Assembly: GCA_902782655.1 (NCBI GenBank)
Contig: CACZNY010000110.1
Span: 1-8,973 of the forward strand
Origin: an uncultured Lachnospiraceae bacterium
GTDB taxonomy: Bacteria; Bacillota; Clostridia; Lachnospirales; Lachnospiraceae
Length of the DNA: 8,973 nt
Direction of reading: 5' to 3'
The notes beneath the pieces were generated by a model, which saw nothing but the letters and a program-made list of their open reading frames with translations, was not told the DNA's origin and did no database searches. Below are positions 1-6,257 of the stretch, piece after piece (positions within the stretch are counted from its first letter, which is position 1; every line of letters begins with the position of its first letter). A program made the translations under genes and the position numbers.

Positions 1-1866
1 CAGCTCGAGAATAACCGCATAGAAACCTACAACAAGATGATAGACGAGGCCATATCCGCAAATGCGGTAAAGCGCAGCGAGCTTCGGAAGGAAGGCAAGG
101 ATGAGGCGGCAGATGCCATTAAGGATCCTGCAAAAAACGGCGTATGGTTTGAGGAAGAATACAAGAGAAAATATCCCTACAATACACTGGCCTGTGATGT
201 GATCGGCTTCGTGCAGGCGGGAAATGAGGGCCAGTACGGACTTGAGGAATACTATAATGACACGCTGAACGGGATAAACGGCAGATCCTACGGATATCTG
301 AATGCCGACGGTACTCTCACGAGGACGGTAAAGGATGCGGAGGACGGCTATACGCTGATCACCTCTCTGGATACAAATATCCAGTCGATCGTGGAAAAGC
401 ACATCACGGAGTTTGCGGATAAAAACAGGAACGCCTACAGGACCGGGCCTGCAGCTGACAATGTCGGGGTGATAGTGATGAATCCCAACAGCGGAGAGAT
501 CTACGCGATGGCAGGCTATCCCGTGTTCAATCTGAACGAGCCGCAGAACATGGAGGGGGTGGATCTGACCCAGTATGCCGGCCTTCTTTCAAAAAAAGAC
601 CTGGCCGACGCAATAGGCGTATCGATGAATGCGATATCTGAAAACGAGATCGATCTGATGGAGCTTGTGACAAACGAGTCTCTTTCGGATAACGGGATAA
701 TAAAGAATGCAGTATGGAAGAATTTCTGCATAGCGGATACCTACGAGCCGGGATCCACCATGAAGCCCTTTACGCTGGCCGCGGCTCTTGACTCCGGCAG
801 CATCAATGGGGATGAGAGCTATGTCTGCAACGGAGCCCTGGATATCGGACAGCATACGATCCACTGTCATAACAGATTCGGAGACGGTCCGCTAACCGTC
901 AAGGAGGGGATAGCAAAATCCTGCAACGTGGTGCTGATGGACATAGCCTTTGCACTGGGAAAGAAGGAGTGGCTCAGATATAACAGAAATTTCGGCTTCG
1001 GAAGCAATACCGGCATAGACCTTGCGGGAGAATCAAACGGAGCTGCGAATGTATTCACTGAAAAGATGGGGCAGACTGACCTGGCGGTGGCATCCTTCGG
1101 GCAGGGCTTCAATGTGTCGATGATACAGATGGCGGCGGGCTTCAGCGCGCTGGTAAACGGCGGGAAGTATTATGAGCCTCATCTTGTGACAAAGATAGTG
1201 AACTCCGAGGGAGCCGTCACAAAGGAAGTCGATCCCAGGGAGGTGAAGCAGATAATATCCCAGGAGGCATCGGATAAGGTGCGGGATGACTGCAATGCCG
1301 TGGTCATGAGCGATCCTGAGGAGTGCACCGGATGGTCGGCGCGTCCCGCAGGATATACCATGGGAGGAAAGACAGGAACGGCTGAGAAGCTGCCGAGGTC
1401 TGCGAAGAACTATGTGATATCCTTTATAGGATATGTGCCCGCGGATAATCCGGAGGTTCTGTGCTATGTGGTCATAGACCATCCCAACCATCCGGACCAG
1501 TCAAACTCCACAAGGCTTGCTACAGTGCTGTGTAAGGATATAATGACCGAGGTCCTTCCTTACCTTAATATATTCCCTACCCTGGAGCTTTCGGAAAAGG
1601 AGAGGGAAGAGCTCACGGACGCAGAGGCCTCATTCTTCATAGGCTCCAACGCCGTTTCGGAGAATGAAGCTCCTGAGGGAGCCGTTTCAGGCAACAGCGT
1701 ATCCCAGGATTCAGCCATGGTGCCCGTAGGTGAAATATATACGCCTAATGTGATACAATATGACCCTGGGACGGGATTCCCGTTGGATCCGAATACCGGA
1801 GAGATACTGGATCCCGAGACCCTGCAGCCTATTGACGAGAATGTTAAATCAGATCTGGAGTACTGA
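1..1866 (+). CDS. Class B penicillin-binding protein, FtsI/SpoVD family transpeptidase (5' partial)
   Basis: Peptidoglycan D,D-transpeptidase that crosslinks stem peptides outside the membrane, normally partnered with a SEDS polymerase such as FtsW. The frame is open from base 1, so the N-terminus and membrane anchor lie upstream; an internal ATG at 37 is not a credible start. Numbering from base 1, the PBP-dimer motif 'GLEEYYNDTLNG' is near residues 80-91. The catalytic tetrad STMK starts at 754 (Ser about residue 252), SCN is at 919-927 and KTGT at 1369-1380, so all three active-site motifs are intact. Two oddities stand out. A long loop (about 544-714) precedes the catalytic Ser. The C-terminus has no recognisable PASTA domain but carries a 'NAVSENE...VSGNSVSQ' low-complexity stretch and a threefold octapeptide repeat. 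The stop lies 2 nt before mraY. It could be the division PBP (FtsI/PBP2B) or a SpoVD-like paralogue; the sequence here does not decide, so no symbol is given. Confidence 0.95.
   Translation, partial: QLENNRIETYNKMIDEAISANAVKRSELRKEGKDEAADAIKDPAKNGVWFEEEYKRKYPYNTLACDVIGFVQAGNEGQYGLEEYYNDTLNGINGRSYGYLNADGTLTRTVKDAEDGYTLITSLDTNIQSIVEKHITEFADKNRNAYRTGPAADNVGVIVMNPNSGEIYAMAGYPVFNLNEPQNMEGVDLTQYAGLLSKKDLADAIGVSMNAISENEIDLMELVTNESLSDNGIIKNAVWKNFCIADTYEPGSTMKPFTLAAALDSGSINGDESYVCNGALDIGQHTIHCHNRFGDGPLTVKEGIAKSCNVVLMDIAFALGKKEWLRYNRNFGFGSNTGIDLAGESNGAANVFTEKMGQTDLAVASFGQGFNVSMIQMAAGFSALVNGGKYYEPHLVTKIVNSEGAVTKEVDPREVKQIISQEASDKVRDDCNAVVMSDPEECTGWSARPAGYTMGGKTGTAEKLPRSAKNYVISFIGYVPADNPEVLCYVVIDHPNHPDQSNSTRLATVLCKDIMTEVLPYLNIFPTLELSEKEREELTDAEASFFIGSNAVSENEAPEGAVSGNSVSQDSAMVPVGEIYTPNVIQYDPGTGFPLDPNTGEILDPETLQPIDENVKSDLEY
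1762..1833 (+). repeat. Three tandem 24-bp units encoding an octapeptide repeat in the PBP tail
   Basis: The PBP C-terminal tail reads DPGTGFPL, DPNTGEIL, DPETLQPI in direct succession, at 1762-1785, 1786-1809 and 1810-1833. The units share D-P-x-T and a hydrophobic last residue. At DNA level the copies have diverged, mostly at third positions and in the second half of the unit, so the repeat is old or is held at protein level. Its function is unknown; it lies after the transpeptidase domain and so should be extracytoplasmic. Confidence 0.7.
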
Positions 1867-1868
1867 GC

Positions 1869-2843
1869 ATGACAGAATATATACTGCCGTTGATCATCAC
1901 ATTTTTGCTTACAGTCTTATGCGGAAAGCTTATGCTGCCGCTTCTTATAAGGCTTAAAGCAAGGCAGACGGAGCGGGAGGACGGACCTGCTTCTCATAAG
2001 AAGAAAAACGGCACTCCTACTATGGGAGGCTTCATATTCATAATACCGTGGGTGATAGTAACGGCGTTTTACCTTCCCACGCATATAAGCATCATACCTG
2101 TATTCATTTCGGTGATCCTTTTTTCGCTGGTAGGCTTTGCCGATGACTATCTGAAGGTGGTAAGGCATCATAATCTCGGCTTGAGAGCCTGGCAGAAATT
2201 TGCGCTGCAGATAGCTGCGGCCGGTATCGTGCTGGCATCGGTTTATTATCTTACGAATATTTCGTTTGATATGAGAATACCCTTCAGCTCGTTTTTTACA
2301 GCAGGCGGCACGGCTTTCATGGCATCTCTCGGGATATGGGCCATACCGGTGGAGATCATAGCCATTTGCGGTACGGTGAACGGCTCGAACTTCACAGACG
2401 GCCTTGACGGTCTGGCCAGCAGTGTTACGGCAGTCATAGCGGTTTTTGTGACTCTGGCTTCTGCATCGACCAATGCGGGGATAGCTCCGGCATCCATGGC
2501 TTTTCTGGGTGGACTGCTTGGTTTTCTGGTTTACAACCATCATCCGGCAAGGGTCTTCATGGGAGATACCGGATCACTGGCCCTGGGAGGCTTTGTAGCC
2601 TCGTCATTTATCATGATGAATATGCCGATTTACATCATAATAGCGGCATTCATCTACTTTGCCGAGGTGCTGTCGGTCATCATTCAGGTATTGTATTTCA
2701 AGGCAACGGGCGGCAGGAGATTTTTCAAGATGGCGCCGCTTCATCATCATTATGAGCTTTCGGGATGGAATGAGACCAAGGTTGTACTTGTATTCTCCGT
2801 GGTGACAGCGGTGCTCTGCGCAGTAGCCTTTGTGGCATTATAG
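1869..2843 (+). CDS. mraY: Phospho-N-acetylmuramoyl-pentapeptide transferase (lipid I synthase)
   Basis: Integral membrane enzyme that transfers phospho-MurNAc-pentapeptide from UDP to undecaprenyl phosphate, giving lipid I on the cytoplasmic face. At 324 residues it is full length for the Gram-positive family. Visible signatures are KNGTPTMGG (46-54), DDYLK (92-96) with the conserved Asp pair, NFTDGLDG (174-181), MGDTGS (231-236) with another conserved Asp, and PLHHHYELSGW (290-300), which contains the MraY-specific histidine cluster. Multiple hydrophobic segments span the whole length, consistent with the usual ten transmembrane helices. The ATG lies 2 nt after the PBP stop. A GGAG at 1857-1860, inside the end of the PBP gene, is 8 nt upstream and serves as ribosome binding site, which suggests coupled translation. 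No key residue is missing. Confidence 0.98.
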   Translation: MTEYILPLIITFLLTVLCGKLMLPLLIRLKARQTEREDGPASHKKKNGTPTMGGFIFIIPWVIVTAFYLPTHISIIPVFISVILFSLVGFADDYLKVVRHHNLGLRAWQKFALQIAAAGIVLASVYYLTNISFDMRIPFSSFFTAGGTAFMASLGIWAIPVEIIAICGTVNGSNFTDGLDGLASSVTAVIAVFVTLASASTNAGIAPASMAFLGGLLGFLVYNHHPARVFMGDTGSLALGGFVASSFIMMNMPIYIIIAAFIYFAEVLSVIIQVLYFKATGGRRFFKMAPLHHHYELSGWNETKVVLVFSVVTAVLCAVAFVAL

Positions 2844-2847
2844 GAGG
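2842..2847 (+). promoter_or_regulatory. Shine-Dalgarno site of murD
   Basis: AGGAGG overlaps the mraY stop codon (TAG at 2841-2843) and lies 6 nt before the ATG at 2854. This consensus site fixes the murD start at 2854 and excludes the in-frame ATG at 2830, which lies inside mraY and has no such site. Confidence 0.85.
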
Positions 2848-2853
2848 CAGCAT

Positions 2854-4233
2854 ATGGATTTGAAAGGAAAGAAAGTGCTCGTCATAGGAAGCGGGATCAG
2901 CGGGATAAATGCAGTATCCCTGCTTGAAGCTGCTGGAGCAGAGGTTTCTCTGTTTGATTCCAATGACAAGCTGGTGATAGATGAGATAAAAAGAAAGTTT
3001 ATGGAGGAATCCAGGGTCTCCATATATGTGGGAGAGCTTCCGGAAGAGGTGAAGTCATCCGTACAGGCGGCTGTGCTTTCACCCGGTGTTCCGATCGACA
3101 ATCCTCTCGTCCTCGAGCTTAAGGAGAGGGGAGTGCAGATACTCGGAGAGATAGAGCTTGCCTGGCAGTACGGTCACGGAGATGTGCTGGCTATCACGGG
3201 CACCAACGGCAAGACCACCACTACCACCCTCGTGGGGGAGATATGCAGCAATTACAAGAAGAACACAGGCGGTGAGACCTACGTGGTGGGAAATATAGGG
3301 AAGCCCTATACGGAGATTGCCCTGAAGACCGGTGAGGACAGCATAGTAGTAGCTGAGATATCTTCGTTCCAGCTTGAGACCACCGACGGATTCAGACCGA
3401 AGGTTTCGGCAATACTGAATATCACGCCCGATCACCTCAACAGACATTATACTATGGAAAACTATGTGAGGATGAAGGAGCGCATAGCCCTCAGACAGTC
3501 CGGGGACGATGTCATTGTACTGAATTTTGACGATCCTTATACCAGGGATTTCGGCAGCAGGGCCGGCTGCAGGGTGATCTACTTTACCAGGCTTTCATAT
3601 GATGAAGCAAAAGAGACGGGCTGCGATGTCCTGCACATGGACGGGGATATGATAATGTATAATGACATCCCTGTCATAGATGTAAATGACATGCTCCTCA
3701 TGGGTACTCATAACTACGAAAACGTAATGGCTGCTGTAGGAATGACCTATGCCTACGGGATCCCGATGGAGCTGATAAGAGATACCATAAGATCCTTTAA
3801 GGCGGTAGAGCACAGGATAGAGTATGTGAGGACGGTGCGCGGAGTTGATTATTTCAATGATTCCAAGGGTACCAATCCGGACGCTGCCATCAAGGGAATA
3901 AAGGCAATGAAAAAGAAGACCGTCCTTATCGGAGGAGGGTTTGACAAGAAATCCGTTTATGACGAATGGATAGATGCCTTCGACGGGAAGGTGAGATATC
4001 TTGTGCTTTTGGGACAGACCGCTGAAAAGATAGCGGAGTGCGCAAAAAAGCACGGCTTCAATGATATAGTCATGGTGTCGTCCATGGAGGAGGCCGTGGA
4101 AAAGGCATCAGAGCTTGCGCAAAACGGAGATGCAGTGCTGCTATCGCCTGCCTGCGCGAGCTGGGGGATGTTTACGAACTTCGAGGAAAGAGGCAGGATC
4201 TTCAAGGATCTTGTTAACGGGATCAGGGAGTAA
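2854..4233 (+). CDS. murD: UDP-N-acetylmuramoylalanine--D-glutamate ligase
   Basis: Cytoplasmic ATP-dependent Mur ligase that adds D-glutamate to UDP-MurNAc-L-Ala. The protein has 459 residues, normal for MurD. The N-terminal Rossmann-like domain opens with VLVIGSGISG (8-17) and binds the UDP moiety. The central ATPase domain has the P-loop ITGTNGKTTTTT (114-125), NITPDHLNRH (189-198), and a lysine in YVRMKER (Lys about 208) at the position carbamylated in the family. The C-terminal domain has HRIEYV (320-325), NDSKGTNPDA (335-344) and SPACASWGMFTNFEERG (431-447), the MurD hallmark. The start is set by the AGGAGG at 2842-2847. The gap to mraY is 10 nt and to ftsW 3 nt, so it belongs to the same transcript. 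murE and murF, which supply the neighbouring steps, are not adjacent here. Confidence 0.98.
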   Translation: MDLKGKKVLVIGSGISGINAVSLLEAAGAEVSLFDSNDKLVIDEIKRKFMEESRVSIYVGELPEEVKSSVQAAVLSPGVPIDNPLVLELKERGVQILGEIELAWQYGHGDVLAITGTNGKTTTTTLVGEICSNYKKNTGGETYVVGNIGKPYTEIALKTGEDSIVVAEISSFQLETTDGFRPKVSAILNITPDHLNRHYTMENYVRMKERIALRQSGDDVIVLNFDDPYTRDFGSRAGCRVIYFTRLSYDEAKETGCDVLHMDGDMIMYNDIPVIDVNDMLLMGTHNYENVMAAVGMTYAYGIPMELIRDTIRSFKAVEHRIEYVRTVRGVDYFNDSKGTNPDAAIKGIKAMKKKTVLIGGGFDKKSVYDEWIDAFDGKVRYLVLLGQTAEKIAECAKKHGFNDIVMVSSMEEAVEKASELAQNGDAVLLSPACASWGMFTNFEERGRIFKDLVNGIRE

Positions 4234-4236
4234 TCC

Positions 4237-5409
4237 ATGGAGGCCGTCCGACATTTAAGACGGGTGAGACCCCGGAAAAAGGAAAAGCTTACGGGTAATG
4301 CTGACAGAAGCCTTATCTTTATCGTGCTTTTCCTTGTGGTATTCGGTCTGATTATGATCTATTCCGCAAGCGCTTATTCCGCTATAAGGGCGGGGGAAAA
4401 GGCCAATTATTATCTCATGAAGCAGCTGCAGGCGACCATAATCGGACTGGTGGTAATGGTGGTGCTCTCGAGGATAGATTACCACAGGTACAGGAAGTAT
4501 GCATGGCCTGCCTACTTTGTATCCATAGTGCTGATAGTGCTTGTGCTGACACCTCTCGGGATGACGATAAACGGCGCAAGAAGATGGCTGAACCTGGGTA
4601 TGTCGCTTCAGCCTGCCGAGGTCGCGAAGACCGGACTGATACTCTTTTTTGCGGCTTATGTGAGCGGCAATCTGAAAAGAGTGCAGCATCTTAAAGGTAT
4701 AGCATATACCATGATGCTTGCGGCAGTACCGGCTCTTATGGTCTACGGCATAACGGATAATCTGAGCTCGGCCATAATCATTTTCGGCATAGTGTATATA
4801 ATGCTTTTTGTGGCGAGCCCCAACAGTGCTCCGTATATAGTTTTCGCCGGAGTGATGATAGGTCTGGCTGCCCTTATCGTATTTATCATAGCCCATAACG
4901 TGATACCCGATGCCTCTGCCGTGTCCTACAGGCTGGGAAGGATCAAGGCCTGGCTCAATCCGGAGGAATATGCCTCGGGAAAGGGCTTCCAGACGCTTCA
5001 GGCTCTTTATTCCATAGGCTCCGGAGGAGTGCTTGGAAAGGGACTGGGACAGAGTACCCAGAAGCTCGGCTTCGTCCCTGAGGCACAGAACGATATGATC
5101 TTTTCCATTATATGTGAGGAGCTTGGCATGTTCGGAGCGCTTGCGGTGATACTGCTTTTCATCATGCTCATCTACCATCTGCTCATGATAGCCACCAATG
5201 CGCCGGATCTTTTCGGCTCGCTCATAGTCACCGGAGTCATGACGCACTTTGCGCTGCAGGTGGTGCTGAATATAGCCGTGGTCACAAATGTGCTGCCTAA
5301 TACAGGCATAACGCTGCCCTTTATTTCATACGGGGGATCGTCCTCAGTCTTTTTGCTGGCTGAGGTTGGCATGGCTCTCTCGGTGTCAAGAAGGATCAGG
5401 ATGCACTGA
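4237..5409 (+). CDS. ftsW: SEDS-family peptidoglycan glycosyltransferase FtsW
   Basis: Polytopic membrane protein that polymerises lipid II into septal glycan strands with a class B PBP. It has 390 residues. A basic cytoplasmic N-terminus (RRVRPRKKEK) precedes about ten hydrophobic helices, the first at roughly 25-45. SEDS signatures are GARRWLNLG (113-121), QPAEVAKTGLILFFA (125-139), and YRLGRIKAWLNPEEY (231-245) leading to GKGLGQSTQKLGFVPEAQND (267-286). The Asp at 286 corresponds to the catalytic Asp of the RodA/FtsW extracellular loop. SIICEELG (290-297) and LPNTGITLPFISYGGSS (353-369) complete the set. GGGAG at 4226-4230, 6 nt before the ATG, is the ribosome binding site. Position between murD and ftsQ supports FtsW or SpoVE over RodA; SpoVE cannot be fully excluded from sequence alone. 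Confidence 0.93.
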   Translation: MEAVRHLRRVRPRKKEKLTGNADRSLIFIVLFLVVFGLIMIYSASAYSAIRAGEKANYYLMKQLQATIIGLVVMVVLSRIDYHRYRKYAWPAYFVSIVLIVLVLTPLGMTINGARRWLNLGMSLQPAEVAKTGLILFFAAYVSGNLKRVQHLKGIAYTMMLAAVPALMVYGITDNLSSAIIIFGIVYIMLFVASPNSAPYIVFAGVMIGLAALIVFIIAHNVIPDASAVSYRLGRIKAWLNPEEYASGKGFQTLQALYSIGSGGVLGKGLGQSTQKLGFVPEAQNDMIFSIICEELGMFGALAVILLFIMLIYHLLMIATNAPDLFGSLIVTGVMTHFALQVVLNIAVVTNVLPNTGITLPFISYGGSSSVFLLAEVGMALSVSRRIRMH

Positions 5410-5410
5410 T

Positions 5411-6130
5411 ATGAGTGACAGGAGGCCGCTGATTGCCCTGATCATAGCGGTTGTGCTGATCATTGCAGGCGCTGCAGCATGGGAGTATTTCGGCGTGGAG
5501 GAGGTTTCCGTTACGGGAAACGACCACTATACCGAAAAGGAAATAGAAAAGATGGTCCTTAAGGGACCTCTCGGACATAATTCGCTGTATCTTTACTTAA
5601 GATATAACGGCAGATCCGTGAAGGATATCCCTTTTATAGAAAGGATGGATGTCTCCATAGATTCGCCGACGTCGGTGACCATTAATGTCTATGAAAAGGC
5701 CATCGCGGGATATGTAAAATATCTCGGAAGATATATGTATTTTGACAGGAACGGTATCATAGTCGAGTCCTCCACCGAGGCAGTGCCCGACATACCCTAT
5801 GTCACGGGGCTCGGCTTTGACGAGTGTGTGCTTTACGAGCCGCTTCCGGTGCAGAATGACGGGGTTTTTTCCACCATACTTTCTCTGACACAGCTCTTTG
5901 ACAAGTATGAGATAAAGCCTGACAGGATATATTTCGATGACAGCCTTAATGTTACGCTCTATTTCGGCAATGCGAGGGTGCTGCTCGGGAATATGGACAA
6001 TATAGATGAGAAGATGATGAAGCTGAAGAGTGTGCTGGATTCCATAAGAAATCTTTCGGGTGAGCTTCATCTGGAGAATTATTCGGTGGATAAGGATGAG
6101 GGGTATGTGACGTTTGAGCGGGACAGCTGA
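5411..6130 (+). CDS. ftsQ: Cell division protein FtsQ/DivIB
   Basis: Bitopic membrane scaffold of the divisome that binds FtsL/FtsB-type proteins and the FtsW-PBP pair. The start at 5411 is chosen because it lies 1 nt after the ftsW stop, with AGGA at 5398-5401 upstream, and gives a standard topology; the in-frame ATG at 5366 would add 15 unconserved residues and overlap ftsW. The protein has 239 residues. A very short cytoplasmic tail (MSDRRP) leads to a transmembrane helix (about 7-25), then a POTRA domain (about 28-95) containing VEEVSVTGNDHYTEKEIE and the family-typical PFIERMDVS...VTINVYEK. The beta domain follows, with 'YMYFDRNGIIVES' and PDIPYVTGL. The cytoplasmic tail is shorter than in E. 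coli FtsQ or B. subtilis DivIB. The gene is the last of the tightly packed block. Confidence 0.92.
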   Translation: MSDRRPLIALIIAVVLIIAGAAAWEYFGVEEVSVTGNDHYTEKEIEKMVLKGPLGHNSLYLYLRYNGRSVKDIPFIERMDVSIDSPTSVTINVYEKAIAGYVKYLGRYMYFDRNGIIVESSTEAVPDIPYVTGLGFDECVLYEPLPVQNDGVFSTILSLTQLFDKYEIKPDRIYFDDSLNVTLYFGNARVLLGNMDNIDEKMMKLKSVLDSIRNLSGELHLENYSVDKDEGYVTFERDS

Positions 6131-6136
6131 GCGCCT

Positions 6137-6229
6137 GATGCAGGGGATTAAGATTTTTGAAAATTGTCTTGCGTAATTTTTACTAAGAAGTTATTATGTA
6201 AGTTAGCCTTTAACGGGATGCAGGGATTA
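6137..6229 (+). repeat. Near-identical direct repeat flanking the AT-rich ftsZ upstream region
   Basis: GATGCAGGGGATTA at 6137-6150 and GATGCAGGGATTA at 6217-6229 differ only by one G. The copies are 80 nt apart and bracket the AT-rich stretch that carries the candidate ftsZ promoter. The similarity is read directly from the sequence. Whether it is an operator, the trace of a small duplication or insertion, or chance is not known. Confidence 0.55.
6157..6197 (+). promoter_or_regulatory. Candidate sigma-A-type promoter(s) for ftsZ
   Basis: The 127-nt gap between ftsQ and ftsZ is AT-rich at about 6150-6205, unlike its surroundings. The best spaced pair is TTGCGT (6169-6174) and TATTAT (6192-6197), with a 17-nt spacer and a 5/6 match in the -10 box. 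A second pair is TTGAAA (6157-6162), 5/6 for a -35, with TTTACT (6179-6184) after a 16-nt spacer. Transcription from the first would start near 6204 and leave a leader of about 50 nt. There is no GC-rich terminator after ftsQ, so read-through from upstream is also likely. This is by-eye matching only. Confidence 0.45.
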
Positions 6230-6243
6230 TACGGAAGGGTTTT

Positions 6244-6250
6244 GAGGAGG
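6244..6250 (+). promoter_or_regulatory. Shine-Dalgarno site of ftsZ, supporting a GTG start
   Basis: GAGGAGG ends 7 nt before the GTG at 6258. The next in-frame candidate, ATG at 6267, would be 16 nt away, which is too far, so the GTG is the preferred start. Confidence 0.8.
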
Positions 6251-6257
6251 AATTGTT

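Noticed and set aside
1760..1957. Small + strand open frame spanning the PBP-mraY junction
   Set aside because: It is out of frame with both clear genes, has no ribosome binding site and no recognisable motif.
1917..2543. 208-codon minus-strand open frame opposite mraY
   Set aside because: mraY is unambiguous on the + strand; the antisense product is strongly basic with no domain, which is typical of a shadow frame.
2830..2853. Upstream ATG for murD that would overlap mraY
   Set aside because: It adds eight residues not seen in MurD proteins, and the consensus AGGAGG at 2842-2847 points to the ATG at 2854.
4255..5247. 330-codon open frame on the minus strand opposite ftsW
   Set aside because: It mirrors ftsW, is rich in His, Tyr and Arg with no recognisable domain, and has no ribosome binding site; it is a product of codon bias in the real gene.
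5366..5410. Upstream ATG for ftsQ inside ftsW
   Set aside because: It would give a 44-nt overlap and 15 unconserved residues; ATG 5411 directly after the ftsW stop gives normal FtsQ topology.
6160..6180. AAAATT/AATTTT inverted repeat after ftsQ as a terminator
   Set aside because: The stem is six A-T pairs with a 9-nt loop and would be too unstable; the T-run is part of the stem, and the region fits a promoter better.
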